NCBI GenBank assembly: GCA_030445275.1
Contig: JAUCSE010000039.1
Location: forward strand, 1 to 61,579
Direction of reading: 5' to 3'
DNA from: Mucilaginibacter sp.
GTDB taxonomy: Bacteria > Bacteroidota > Bacteroidia > Sphingobacteriales > Sphingobacteriaceae
DNA length: 61,579 nucleotides
The first letter of the stretch is position 1. Each line of letters begins with the position of its first letter. Below are positions 9,273 to 18,280 of the stretch, in pieces. Under the pieces are notes generated by a model that was not told the origin of the DNA, searched no databases, and saw only the letters and a program-made list of their open reading frames with translations. The position numbers were made by a program, and so were the translations under genes.

Positions 9273-10616
9273 ATGACGCTTACTCCTCTTTCAGCAATTT
9301 CGCCAATTGATGGCCGTTACCGTAACACCACTGCTGAACTTGCCAACTATTTTTCTGAATACGCGCTTATCAAATACCGTGTGTTTGTTGAGATAGAATA
9401 TTTTATCTCTTTAGCCGATAATCAATTACCTCAACTACAGCATTTTGATAAAAATCTGGCAGAAAAGTTACGCGATATCTACAGAAATTTTAGCGAGGCC
9501 GATGCTGAAAGCATAAAAGAGATTGAAAAAACAACCAATCATGATGTTAAAGCGGTAGAGTACTTTATAAAAAAGGAGTTTGATAAACTGCATCTGGAAC
9601 CTTATAAAGAGTTTATTCACTTTGGCCTTACCTCACAGGATATTAATAATACGGCCATACCTTATACCTTTAAACTCGCCATCAATAATACTTACTATCC
9701 AGCTATAAGCGAACTGGTTAACACCCTAAAAAACTATGCGCAGGAATGGGAACAGATACCCTTGCTGGCACATACACATGGGCAGCCAGCCTCGCCAACA
9801 CGCCTGGGTAAGGAGATACAGGTATTTGTAGAGCGTTTGGAAGCACAGCTGCAATTATTAAAGGCGGTGCCTTATTCGGCTAAATTTGGCGGAGCTACCG
9901 GTAATTTTAACGCACACCATATTGCCTATCCGGGTAAAGACTGGAAAGCATTTGGCAATCACTTTGTTAATGAGGTATTAGGTCTTAACCGCTCGCAGTT
10001 TACCACACAGATTGAGCATTATGATAACTTTGCTGCCCAATGCGATGCTTTAAAAAGGATAAACAATATCCTGATTGATCTTGACCGTGATATGTGGACC
10101 TACATATCCATGAATTATTTTAAGCAAAAAATAAAGGCCGGCGAAGTGGGTTCGTCAGCTATGCCACATAAAGTTAACCCAATAGATTTTGAAAATTCAG
10201 AAGGTAACCTGGGTATTGCCAACGCCTTGTTTGAGCATCTGGCCGCCAAATTACCGATCTCCAGGCTACAACGTGACCTTACAGATTCAACCGTTTTAAG
10301 AAATATTGGTGTTCCGGTAGCACATACCCTGATAGCCATAAAATCAACTATTAAAGGTTTAAATAAACTATTATTAAATAAAGATGTCATCAGTGCCGAT
10401 CTGGAAGCCAACTGGCCGGTTGTGGCCGAAGCTATACAGACCATATTACGTCGCGAAGGTTATCCTAATCCATACGAAGCATTGAAAGACCTGACACGCA
10501 CCAATCAACAAATTAACGGGCAAACAATAGCAGCCTTTGTTGATACGTTAAATATAAGTGACGCTATTAAACAGGAATTGAAACAAATAACACCGTTGAA
10601 CTATACGGGAGTATAG
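9273..10616 (+). CDS. purB: Adenylosuccinate lyase
   Basis: 448 aa. It cleaves SAICAR to AICAR and adenylosuccinate to AMP, releasing fumarate in both steps of purine synthesis. The fumarase/aspartase-family signature SSAMPHKVNPIDFENSEG is at about 293-310, with the catalytic Ser in the flexible loop. The substrate signature THGQPASPTRLGKE lies upstream. The open frame begins at 9204, but those 23 codons fall in repeat DNA; ATG 9273 gives the normal start MTLTPLSAISPIDGRYR and follows the -7 box. It is a single gene, with a repeat element 8 bases after its stop. Confidence 0.95.
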   Translation: MTLTPLSAISPIDGRYRNTTAELANYFSEYALIKYRVFVEIEYFISLADNQLPQLQHFDKNLAEKLRDIYRNFSEADAESIKEIEKTTNHDVKAVEYFIKKEFDKLHLEPYKEFIHFGLTSQDINNTAIPYTFKLAINNTYYPAISELVNTLKNYAQEWEQIPLLAHTHGQPASPTRLGKEIQVFVERLEAQLQLLKAVPYSAKFGGATGNFNAHHIAYPGKDWKAFGNHFVNEVLGLNRSQFTTQIEHYDNFAAQCDALKRINNILIDLDRDMWTYISMNYFKQKIKAGEVGSSAMPHKVNPIDFENSEGNLGIANALFEHLAAKLPISRLQRDLTDSTVLRNIGVPVAHTLIAIKSTIKGLNKLLLNKDVISADLEANWPVVAEAIQTILRREGYPNPYEALKDLTRTNQQINGQTIAAFVDTLNISDAIKQELKQITPLNYTGV

Positions 10617-10624
10617 GTGAAAAA

Positions 10625-10713
10625 CATGTCATTGCGAGGTACGAAGCAATCGCGAACTGTGCAAATCCGCCCCTTAAAGTGTGCGATTGCCGCGCTGCGC
10701 TCGCAATGACATG
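10625..10713. repeat. GTCATTGCGAGG-type palindromic element, copy 1
   Basis: 89 bp with 14-bp ends CATGTCATTGCGAG (10625-10638) and the complement at 10700-10713. Just inside are ACGAAGCAATC and GATTGCCGCGC arms. It starts 8 bases after the purB stop. Copies 2-4 are at 21141, 35831 and 55331. Confidence 0.88.
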
Positions 10714-10821
10714 ATTTAGTTTGCATATTTATCATCATTTCCCCGTCATAACATATTAACTATTATGTTTAAATCAAAAAGCTGATTAAATTTGTTTAAT
10801 TAATCTAAATAGAATCTTAGG

Positions 10822-11373
10822 ATGAATATCAACGTATATACAGAATCAACGCCTAATCCGGCAACTATGAAATTCATAGTGAACAAGTTGCTGATTAATG
10901 GCAGCGCCGATTACGCTACAAAGGAAAGTGCCGAAAAATCACCCTTTGCTAAAGAATTATACAAATTTTCGTTTGTTAACGGTGTATTCTTTGCCAGTAA
11001 CTTTGTAACCATCACTAAAACTGATGGCAGCGAATGGGCAGATGTAGAGCCGATTATGAAAGAGTTTGTAAAGGGTGCGGTTGAATCTGAATTGAAGATA
11101 CAGTTGGATGAGCAGCCAGAAGAAGCAAATTTTGAAGGTTCAGAAACTGAAGTTAAAATACAACAGATATTACATGATTACGTTCGTCCGGCTGTTGAGC
11201 AGGATGGTGGCGCTATTTCATACCGTTCATTTAACGAAGGTGTAGTTACCGTTGAGCTGCGTGGCTCATGCAGCGGCTGTCCGTCATCAACTATAACACT
11301 AAAAGCCGGTATCGAAAACCTGCTTAAACGTATGGTGCCAGAGGTTACCGAAGTGGTATCTGAGGCATTATAA
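10822..11373 (+). CDS. NifU-like Fe-S cluster scaffold/carrier protein (Nfu type)
   Basis: 183 aa. An N-terminal Nfu domain (about 1-90; opens with INVYTESTPNPATMKFIVNK) is joined to a C-terminal NifU domain with the cluster-binding CSGCPS motif (Cys150 and Cys153). Such proteins carry an iron-sulfur cluster between monomers and hand it to target enzymes in the cytoplasm. It stands alone between a repeat element and a terminator. The two-domain layout matches eukaryotic and Bacteroidota Nfu rather than full NifU. Confidence 0.9.
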   Translation: MNINVYTESTPNPATMKFIVNKLLINGSADYATKESAEKSPFAKELYKFSFVNGVFFASNFVTITKTDGSEWADVEPIMKEFVKGAVESELKIQLDEQPEEANFEGSETEVKIQQILHDYVRPAVEQDGGAISYRSFNEGVVTVELRGSCSGCPSSTITLKAGIENLLKRMVPEVTEVVSEAL

Positions 11374-11386
11374 AAGATAAATTACA

Positions 11387-11429
11387 ACACAAAAGCCGCG
11401 GGTTTATTAAAAATTCGCGGCTTTTGTGT
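11387..11429. terminator. Bidirectional terminator between nfu and the DUF4440-like gene
   Basis: A 14-bp perfect stem (11387-11400, ACACAAAAGCCGCG, against 11416-11429) with a 15-base loop and T/A tracts on both sides. It separates two convergent genes. Confidence 0.8.
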
Positions 11430-11435
11430 ATGGAA

Positions 11436-11819
11436 TTACTTTTTTTCTGCTATAAAAGTTGCATTCATAGTTAATATTAACCATTTATCGTCTTCTTTTA
11501 TAAGCGCAAAGGTTACTCTTTCCCAAAGATCTGCCTGCCCTACAGGCTTGGCTTGCACCAGCCCGTATACAATTGCCGTATTATCAATAATAATCGCCTT
11601 TTCATCTGTAAGCTCAAATATTTCAAACTTAATATTAGGGTTAAGCACAAAATCGTTAGTAAAACCTTCTTTATTTAAAATTACTGCGCGGGGACTGGTG
11701 AAAATAAATTCTGTATGAAGATTATCTGTCATGAATGAACTGTTTTTGTCCATTGCTGCTTTGAGAAATATTTTTTGTAAATCAATTACTGCTGCTATTA
11801 GCTGTTCGTCGTTTTCCAT
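11436..11819 (-). CDS. NTF2/SnoaL-like protein (DUF4440 type)
   Basis: 127 aa from ATG 11819 (MENDEQLIAAVIDLQK), a cone-shaped alpha+beta fold of the NTF2 superfamily with unknown substrate. Typical elements are the helix with MDKNSSFMTDNLHTEFIFTS and the strands GLVQAKPVGQADLWERVTFA. The open frame extends to 11906, but TAATTTTG upstream of 11819 fits a -7 box and homologous folds begin here. It follows the AraC gene by 89 bp on the same strand and may be its target or an independent gene. Confidence 0.65.
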   Translation of the reverse strand: MENDEQLIAAVIDLQKIFLKAAMDKNSSFMTDNLHTEFIFTSPRAVILNKEGFTNDFVLNPNIKFEIFELTDEKAIIIDNTAIVYGLVQAKPVGQADLWERVTFALIKEDDKWLILTMNATFIAEKK

Positions 11820-11908
11820 TTTTGTTGATTTAATTATATACAACAAAATTAGAGATCGCTCCTGCGTACTGATAGTAAAAATGGGACATCGGTTATCCCG
11901 TAACAAGC

Positions 11909-12718
11909 CTACTTAAAACTTTTATAATAAAAGTGAGATTGAAAATTGTTGGGCGCTAAAAATACTGACGGAGTTATATTCATAAAATTCTTAAACTCCT
12001 TTATAAAATGCATTTGATCAAAATAACCCATTTCTAACGCAATGGGTAAGTAATTGGAATCGTTATTTATCAGCAAATGCTTCAATACAGCACGAAAGCG
12101 TGATAGTTGCTGAAAATGTTTCGGCGTCATACCACTAACTTCATAAAACACTCTTCTAAAATGGCGTGGTGTTATTTTCATTTGTTGGGCTAATTGATCA
12201 AGCCGGGCCTCATCATGATGATAGTAAAGTGTATAGATAATACCTTTCCAATAATTTAGTACTGGCCTATGGTATTGACTTAGTTGTTGCAATAAAAATT
12301 CATCTAATAGTTTTACCCGCTCCTCTATGGTTTCCGCAATCCCAATCTCTTCTTCTAATTGCTTGCCCACTGTTTTCCAAATAGTGCCGGCATCAACAAA
12401 AGCATTTTCTAACTCATGAGTTGGGATCGGTGTAAAATTACCAAACATACTACATCGAAACCGAACCACTATAAAGCCAACTTCATCAGTAGGCAATATG
12501 CTGGAAGATTTATTTCCCGAATAAAGCAGGTGGCTGGATGCCAAGATGCCTGTATCTCTTATTGCAAAAGGCCTTTTGTAATGAAAATACAGATCAATAC
12601 CAGCCCCAGGCGGTACATGTGGCAAGTAGCAAGACTTATTTTCTTCGTTTTCCCATGACCAGTAGCGCTCAATATACGGGCTTAGCAGCTGATCAGGTTT
12701 TGCAAAACGAACTTTCAT
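11909..12718 (-). CDS. AraC-family transcriptional regulator
   Basis: 269 aa. The C-terminal double helix-turn-helix covers about 165-260 (LDQLAQQMKITPRHFRRVF, then IALEMGYFDQMHFIKEFKNF). The N terminus (FAKPDQLLSPYIERYWSWEN, with PPGAGIDLYFHY) is the cupin-like sensor common in Bacteroidota AraC proteins, probably binding a small ligand. It lies 20 bp after the inositol monophosphatase gene and 89 bp before the DUF4440-like gene. Targets are unknown. Confidence 0.85.
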   Translation of the reverse strand: MKVRFAKPDQLLSPYIERYWSWENEENKSCYLPHVPPGAGIDLYFHYKRPFAIRDTGILASSHLLYSGNKSSSILPTDEVGFIVVRFRCSMFGNFTPIPTHELENAFVDAGTIWKTVGKQLEEEIGIAETIEERVKLLDEFLLQQLSQYHRPVLNYWKGIIYTLYYHHDEARLDQLAQQMKITPRHFRRVFYEVSGMTPKHFQQLSRFRAVLKHLLINNDSNYLPIALEMGYFDQMHFIKEFKNFMNITPSVFLAPNNFQSHFYYKSFK

Positions 12719-12738
12719 AGAAATGAATATTACATGGC

Positions 12739-13530
12739 CTATTTGAAATATTTCTGTACTATGGTGAGTAATTCCCGGGTTATTTTCCCGTTAGTTGCTA
12801 TCACTTCTCTTGCTTCAAGCACTTCATTACCTCCTTTAAAGTTAACAACCGCCCCTCCTGCTTGTTTTACAATTACTATTCCGGCTGCTACATCCCAGGC
12901 ATTCAGGTTGTATTCGTAGAAAGCATCAAACCTACCACAGGCTGTATATACCAAGTCAACGGCTGCTGAACCTAAGCGTCTGAGGCCATGACAATTTTTC
13001 ATCAAATCAGCAAATAGTTCAATATAAGTGGCCTGCTTCTCAAAATCATAATAAGGAAAACCGGTGGCAATCAAGCTATTGGCTACGGTTTGGTTATTAC
13101 TCACCCTGATTTCATTACCATTCAAATACGCAGGCGCATCTTTCCAGGCATAAAAGCACTCATCAAGGTTAATTTCATATACCACACCTGCCACTAGTTC
13201 ACTATATTCTTTAAGTGCAATACTCACTGAAAATGAAGGCAGACCATGTATAAAATTGGTAGTACCATCCAGCGGATCAATGATCCAGTTATAGCGTTCG
13301 CCTATGGTAGTTGTAGTTTTTTCTTCGGTAATAAAACCTGCCTCAGGTAATATCTTCCTCAGGCCATCAACAATTATCCTTTCGGCTGTTTTATCAACGT
13401 ACGATACAAGATCATTCAGACCTTTATACTCAATTTTATCAGGATCAAAGGTTTTTCGTTCCTGCCTGATGAAATCACCTGCCTGTTTTGAAACTTCAAT
13501 TACCTGATTCGTTATGATGCTGAGCTCCAT
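12739..13530 (-). CDS. Inositol monophosphatase family protein
   Basis: 263 aa from ATG 13530 ([20 protein letters not shown]). Metal sites of the family are visible: TEEK near 70, DPLDGTTNFIHG near 80-92, and WDVAAGIVIVKQAGG near 200. It hydrolyses small phosphate monoesters such as inositol-1-phosphate with Mg2+. An upstream extension to 13584 exists, but 13530 is the family start; it overlaps the end of the gtrA gene by 35 bp, which suggests coupling. The true substrate is uncertain, since many bacterial members act on other sugar or adenosine phosphates. Confidence 0.88.
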   Translation of the reverse strand: MELSIITNQVIEVSKQAGDFIRQERKTFDPDKIEYKGLNDLVSYVDKTAERIIVDGLRKILPEAGFITEEKTTTTIGERYNWIIDPLDGTTNFIHGLPSFSVSIALKEYSELVAGVVYEINLDECFYAWKDAPAYLNGNEIRVSNNQTVANSLIATGFPYYDFEKQATYIELFADLMKNCHGLRRLGSAAVDLVYTACGRFDAFYEYNLNAWDVAAGIVIVKQAGGAVVNFKGGNEVLEAREVIATNGKITRELLTIVQKYFK

Positions 13531-13981
13531 GATTACGTAATGATAAACTGAATGAAAATGCTTTATGTATAAAATAGCTTGCAAAAAACAAACTTAATAT
13601 AGCCCCTATTCGCGCTACCGGAGGATATATGCTAAACTCCTGTATCAAAATTTTAATAATGGCCAGATTTGCAAAAAAACCAACAAAAGCAACCGAGGCA
13701 AACCGCATGAATTGTTTCAATAGTGATGATGTTGATTCGGTAAATACCACATAACGCGTCATCAAAAAATTAACTACAACTCCCAGGCTAAATGAGATAG
13801 CCAATGACGCTGTCGAGTTACGAACCGTAAACGAAAATATCTGGTAGGTATGCCTGGCGAGTAAATTATGGTAGAATAAATAGTAGGCAGATACATCAAC
13901 CAAAAAGCCCACTCCCGCAGAAAGTAAAAATCTGATTATCTGCTTATCTAACAGTTTATGAAGCTGTTTTTTATTAGCCAT
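13496..13981 (-). CDS. GtrA-family membrane protein
   Basis: 161 aa with four predicted membrane helices (starting [20 protein letters not shown]), the size and spacing of GtrA-like proteins, which are thought to help move lipid-linked sugars across the inner membrane. It overlaps lgt by 8 bp upstream and the IMPase gene downstream, so it is part of one transcription unit. No dedicated glycosyltransferase adjoins it, so its substrate is open. Confidence 0.8.
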   Translation of the reverse strand: MANKKQLHKLLDKQIIRFLLSAGVGFLVDVSAYYLFYHNLLARHTYQIFSFTVRNSTASLAISFSLGVVVNFLMTRYVVFTESTSSLLKQFMRFASVAFVGFFANLAIIKILIQEFSIYPPVARIGAILSLFFASYFIHKAFSFSLSLRNHGAQHHNESGN

Positions 13982-15143
13982 GCTTTAATGTAGCCGTTTT
14001 TTTGTTCCTGTTAAGTCCCGTTACAATTAAAATAGTACCGCCAACAACCATTACCAGCGAAATAAATTCGGCCTGGGTAAAGCTTATACCGGCAACATGA
14101 TATTTGGTATTTACGCGAATCAACTCAATCAAAAAGCGTTCAACACCGGCTAATATCATGTAAATGCCAAACATTACACCAGAGCTCTTTATACGGTCGC
14201 GGATACTCCATAAAAACCAAAACAGCAGTAGGCAAACTATCAATTCATAAAACGAGGTTGGGAAAACCGGGTAAGGCAACTCATGGCAAAATTTACCTAC
14301 GCAACCCGGAATGGCAACACCTTCGTCATTCACATTGTGCGGAAACTTAAATGCCCACATCCAATCGGGTGCCCAGCTAAACCAGCCTGGCTTGGGAGCA
14401 GTATTGGTTATTCCCCAATCACCATCACCTGACATTTGGCAACCTACCCTACCTAAAGCATAGGATAACATCATGCCCGGACCACCAATATCTAACATAT
14501 CCAGTGGTTTAATATCATGTTTATGGGCTATATAAAGCACCGCCGCGCCACCGCATATTAAACCACCATAAAAGGTAAGTCCGCTAAAGCCTATCAGCAT
14601 TCCTACCGGATCCTTCATAAAATCGCCCCAGTTTTCTAAGGCATTAAATAGCTTGGCACCGGCAAAACCAAATATGGCTGCCCATAACAAAATACTGCCC
14701 ATCAACTCGTAAGGATGCACAGTTATTTCTTTGGTAACCGGCTGAGCCAGTTTTTGCTTTTCACTTTCGCGATAGGCCCAGTAGGCAAAAATCCCTGCTC
14801 CTATGATCCCGCCAATTAAATTACCCCGTGTAGACAGCAGAAAATCCTGTGGATTATCTAAAAGTGCGTGATAATTTAACCCGCAGTCAATAACTTTATA
14901 GCCTAATACAAAGCCAAAAACACCATTACCAACCAATTCATTAACAGATGCCGGTTTACCTACAGTTACCGACTTTTTGAAGGAATGAATAATGCCCAGT
15001 TTCTCCTTCCGCTTAAATTCCTGTACAAAGGCCCAATAGGCACCCATAAAGGCAATAGCTACAAAAAAACCAAACGTTTGTATGGGCAAAGGGATATTTA
15101 TACCAAAAAGGTATTGAAGAAGCGATGTAATGGTTGGAAACAT
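13974..15143 (-). CDS. lgt: Prolipoprotein diacylglyceryl transferase
   Basis: 389 aa, about 100 longer than E. coli Lgt, mainly from loop extensions. It moves diacylglycerol from phosphatidylglycerol to the lipobox Cys of exported lipoproteins. The Lgt signature [14 protein letters not shown] is near residue 229, and helices run throughout. Where E. coli has the conserved HGGL motif, this protein reads [13 protein letters not shown], with Tyr at the His position. It follows mtaB by 29 bp and overlaps gtrA. The window itself encodes at least two lipoproteins that would be substrates. Confidence 0.92.
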   Translation of the reverse strand: MFPTITSLLQYLFGINIPLPIQTFGFFVAIAFMGAYWAFVQEFKRKEKLGIIHSFKKSVTVGKPASVNELVGNGVFGFVLGYKVIDCGLNYHALLDNPQDFLLSTRGNLIGGIIGAGIFAYWAYRESEKQKLAQPVTKEITVHPYELMGSILLWAAIFGFAGAKLFNALENWGDFMKDPVGMLIGFSGLTFYGGLICGGAAVLYIAHKHDIKPLDMLDIGGPGMMLSYALGRVGCQMSGDGDWGITNTAPKPGWFSWAPDWMWAFKFPHNVNDEGVAIPGCVGKFCHELPYPVFPTSFYELIVCLLLFWFLWSIRDRIKSSGVMFGIYMILAGVERFLIELIRVNTKYHVAGISFTQAEFISLVMVVGGTILIVTGLNRNKKTATLKHG

Positions 15144-15172
15144 AGGTTATAGTTTGAAGCGAATATAGTATT

Positions 15173-16492
15173 TTAATGCACTAATATTTCTTCGCCTTCT
15201 GTTATTTCAACGTCACCGTCAGGTGATATATTTGTTAAGTAAACCGTTTTTAGCTCATTGATCAGTACAGGATCATACTTGGTTTTTACCTTTACATAAT
15301 TACGGGTAAAGCCGTGCATAAAGCCGTCTTTAATATCACCTTCAAATAAAACTGTTTCGGTTTTATTTAACTGGCTTTCATAAAAGGCTCTGCGTTTCTT
15401 GTCAGACAGGATATGCAGCATTTTGCTCCGCTCGCCACGGGCCGAGCCCGGTACCGCACCGGCCATCTGGCTGGCCAGCGTATTTTCGCGCTCTGAGTAG
15501 GTAAATACGTGCAGGTATGAAACGTTAAGGTCGTTCAGGAAATTATAAGTTTCCAAAAAATCTTCCCGTGTTTCACCAGGAAAACCTACTATAACATCAA
15601 CTCCGATACAGCAATCGGGCATCAGCTCCTTTATTTTAGCTACCCGGTTCACATACAAGTCGCGTTTATAACGGCGGCGCATTAAACCCAATATTTTGTC
15701 GGAACCCGATTGCAGCGGGATATGAAAATGCGGTACAAAACGTTTGGAAGCAGCAACAAAGGCGATAATCTCGTCGGTAAGCAAGTTGGGTTCAATGGAC
15801 GAGATCCTGAAGCGATCTATTCCTTCTATTTCATCCAGCGCTTTTACCAGGTCAAAGAATTTGTCTTCACGCTGACCATTCCGGATACCAAAATCGCCCA
15901 GATTAACTCCTGTTAGTACAATTTCCTTTACACCTGACGCGGCAATTTGCCTGGCCTGCTCCAATACGTTTTCAATGGTATCACTGCGGCTGCCACCACG
16001 GGCCAATGGTATAGTGCAAAAGGTACAGGAATAATCGCAACCATCCTGAACTTTCAGGAAAGTACGGGTACGATCACCAAACGAATAGGCAGGTACAAAC
16101 TGATTGGCTTCTGATACCGGCTGGTTATAAACAACAGCCTTTGGCTTCTTTGTCAGGTCGGTAATATGATCAATGATCTGGAATTTCTCAGCAGCGCCCA
16201 ATACCATATCAACACCTGGTATTTCGGCTATTTCCTGTGGCTTTAGCTGCGCGTAGCAACCAACTATGGTTACATAGGCATTAGGAGATATCTTAAGTGC
16301 TTCTTTAACTATCTTTTTACACTTTTTATCAGCGTTTTCAGTAACCGAACAGGTGTTGATCACAAAAACATCGGGGGTATTCGTAAACTCAACTGTATCG
16401 TAGCCAGCCTGGTTAAACAGGCGCCCGATAGACGATGTTTCCGAATAGTTGAGCTTGCAGCCCAGCGTATAAAAAGCGACTTTCTTATTCAT
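15173..16492 (-). CDS. mtaB: tRNA t6A methylthiotransferase MtaB
   Basis: 439 aa radical-SAM enzyme. An N-terminal MTTase domain carries a second Fe-S cluster (CKLNYSETSS, NTCSVTENADKKC, GCYAQL). The radical SAM motif CDYSCTFC is near residues 145-155, and a C-terminal TRAM-like region follows. It adds a methylthio group to t6A at position 37 of tRNAs. The opening KVAFYTLGCKLNYSETSSIG is typical of MtaB rather than MiaB or RimO. It leads the mtaB-lgt-gtrA-IMPase run. Confidence 0.9.
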   Translation of the reverse strand: MNKKVAFYTLGCKLNYSETSSIGRLFNQAGYDTVEFTNTPDVFVINTCSVTENADKKCKKIVKEALKISPNAYVTIVGCYAQLKPQEIAEIPGVDMVLGAAEKFQIIDHITDLTKKPKAVVYNQPVSEANQFVPAYSFGDRTRTFLKVQDGCDYSCTFCTIPLARGGSRSDTIENVLEQARQIAASGVKEIVLTGVNLGDFGIRNGQREDKFFDLVKALDEIEGIDRFRISSIEPNLLTDEIIAFVAASKRFVPHFHIPLQSGSDKILGLMRRRYKRDLYVNRVAKIKELMPDCCIGVDVIVGFPGETREDFLETYNFLNDLNVSYLHVFTYSERENTLASQMAGAVPGSARGERSKMLHILSDKKRRAFYESQLNKTETVLFEGDIKDGFMHGFTRNYVKVKTKYDPVLINELKTVYLTNISPDGDVEITEGEEILVH

Positions 16493-16512
16493 CTTTAAGG
16501 CCGCAAAGGTAC

Positions 16513-16670
16513 GTAATTAGTAAATTAGTGAGTTAGTGATTTTTTGAATTATGACTTTTTTTTTAATTATTGAATTAAAGATTGAGGTCTTTTCCTAATT
16601 AAGAAGTTAGATTAGCGTGTTATCCAACTACATTCACTAACTCACCAATCCAGTAATTCACTAATTAAAC
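16513..16670. repeat. TTAGTGA word repeat, inverted around a spacer, running into ubiX
   Basis: Forward words at 16513-16539 (TAATTAGTAAATTAGTGAG and on) face their inverted form at 16633-16670 (TTCACTAACTCACC ... AATTCACTAATTAA). The right arm covers the ubiX stop codon at 16665-16667. Similar words occur at 46716-46780. Confidence 0.75.
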
Positions 16671-17228
16671 TCCGCTCCACCTGTAACTTTCGTTTTCCAG
16701 CCCTATCAGGTCAATAACCCGGTTCACCACCGTCATGGCCAGTTCTTCGATGGTTTTGGGCTTGCTGTAGTATGATGGTATAGCCGGACAAATGATACCA
16801 CCAGCTTCAGTTACAGTTTCCATATTACGGATATGGATGAGGTTTAATGGCGTATCGCGGGCAACCAGTATCAGTTTACGGCGTTCTTTGAGTATCACAT
16901 CGGCAGCCCGGGTAATCAGGTCGTCGGATATTCCACCGGCTATGCGGCCCAGCGTACCCATTGAGCATGGTACGATCACCATGATATCAAACCTGGCTGA
17001 TCCTGATGCAAATGGCGCCATAAAGTCATTTTTAGCATAAAATTTATGATCGTAACTATTAAAATCTTCATTATCGAGCTCAAAACGCCAAACATCCTTC
17101 GCATTGTCTGACATTACAACGGCCACTTCAGCTATCTGATCTTTTAACTGATTTAACTTTTTTAATAACAGATGGGCATAAATAGCGCCGCTGGCACCCG
17201 TAATAGCTACTACAATCTTCTTCTTCAT
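16665..17228 (-). CDS. ubiX: Flavin prenyltransferase UbiX
   Basis: About 187 aa from ATG 17228 (MKKKIVVAITGASGAIYAHL). It attaches a dimethylallyl group to FMN to make prenylated FMN, the cofactor of UbiD-type decarboxylases. Family marks are the GASGAIYA nucleotide loop, PCSMGTLGRIAGGISDDLITRAADV (longer stretch at about 90-115) and RDTPLNLIHIRNM. The frame is open to 17258, and ATG 17234 is equally possible. No ubiD lies in this window. The gene end lies inside a word repeat. Confidence 0.9.
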   Translation of the reverse strand: MKKKIVVAITGASGAIYAHLLLKKLNQLKDQIAEVAVVMSDNAKDVWRFELDNEDFNSYDHKFYAKNDFMAPFASGSARFDIMVIVPCSMGTLGRIAGGISDDLITRAADVILKERRKLILVARDTPLNLIHIRNMETVTEAGGIICPAIPSYYSKPKTIEELAMTVVNRVIDLIGLENESYRWSGV

Positions 17229-17271
17229 GATCATTTCAACAACAACCCAAACACACAAAAGTTACGGGCGC

Positions 17272-17339
17272 AAAAAAGGGTCGAATACAAGTACCCGACC
17301 CTACATCTACCTATGAAAAACATGCCCTTGAGAGGGCAT
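17272..17339 (-). terminator. Two terminator-like hairpins after ppx
   Basis: In the minus direction from the ppx stop: first ATGCCCT/AGGGCAT (17322-17339, 4-base loop) followed by five T, then GGGTCG/CGACCC (17278-17283 with 17296-17301) followed by six T. Either would end ppk-ppx transcripts before ubiX. The second nearly touches the ubiX promoter region. Confidence 0.65.
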
Positions 17340-17401
17340 TACAAATGTAATAACAGTTTTTCAATAATTAAACATATTTGTAAAAATAATTTTACGTTAA
17401 C

Positions 17402-18280
17402 TTAATGTTGGTTTTTATCAATAAGTAGCTGAATAATACCGTCAACCATGCCTACCCTGGGTACGTAGATCTGCTTAATTCCCGCGTTTTTCATAATAGT
17501 AAGGTATATTTCGCAGGCCGGTATAATTACATCGGCACGGTCCTGGTTTAAACCCAACACGTTGATACGATCCTTTAACGAGAACGAAGTAAGGTAGGTA
17601 TACAAGGATTTAAGCTTGGTAAAAGGCATGGGAGCGTCGTTTTCATCGTCAGATAAGCGGTACAGCTTATTTATATTACCGCCGGTACCAATACCTGCCA
17701 GCTGCTTAAAGCCACGAGTATGTTCCCGTATAAAATCTCTCATTTCATTCCAGGTTTCTTCGTTATCCTGGTTATCCAGTATCCTGATGGTACCGATATT
17801 GAACGATCTGGAAGCCATTAATTCGCCTGCCGAAAAAAGAGAAAGTTCGGTACTGCCCCCGCCTACGTCAATATAGAGATAATTTTTACTTTTATCGATA
17901 TTTTGATCAGCATGACTGGCATAAATAACCTTAGCTTCCTTTGAGCCATGAATGATCTCGAGATCAATATTGGCTTCTTCCTTTATCAATTTAACTACCT
18001 CTTCCCCATTTTTTGCCTCGCGCATGGCCGATGTAGCATAGGCCAGGTAATCAGTTACTTTATAAACATCCATCAAATTGCGGAAAGCCTGCATTGATTT
18101 TACAAGATCGTTGATCTTCCTATCAGAAATATGTTGCTGTATAAAGGCATCATCACCTAATCGTAACGGAACCCTTATCAGTGTATTTTTTTTAAAAGAA
18201 ACCGAACTGTTGTTTTCAATAATGTCGGCGATCAGCAGCCTTACTGCATTTGATCCTATATCAATAGCGGCGTATCTCAA
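17402..18280 (-). CDS. ppx: Ppx/GppA exopolyphosphatase, short form
   Basis: 292 aa, only the two actin-like ATPase-fold domains; the C-terminal HD-like part of E. coli Ppx is missing, as is usual for short Ppx/GppA proteins. Visible are AIDIGSNAVRLLIADI (phosphate 1), YIDVGGGSTELSLF (phosphate 2) and GIGTGGNINKLYRL. It removes terminal phosphates from polyphosphate, or pppGpp in GppA-type members. It overlaps ppk by 4 bp, so synthesis and breakdown of polyphosphate are coupled. Confidence 0.88.
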   Translation of the reverse strand: MRYAAIDIGSNAVRLLIADIIENNSSVSFKKNTLIRVPLRLGDDAFIQQHISDRKINDLVKSMQAFRNLMDVYKVTDYLAYATSAMREAKNGEEVVKLIKEEANIDLEIIHGSKEAKVIYASHADQNIDKSKNYLYIDVGGGSTELSLFSAGELMASRSFNIGTIRILDNQDNEETWNEMRDFIREHTRGFKQLAGIGTGGNINKLYRLSDDENDAPMPFTKLKSLYTYLTSFSLKDRINVLGLNQDRADVIIPACEIYLTIMKNAGIKQIYVPRVGMVDGIIQLLIDKNQH

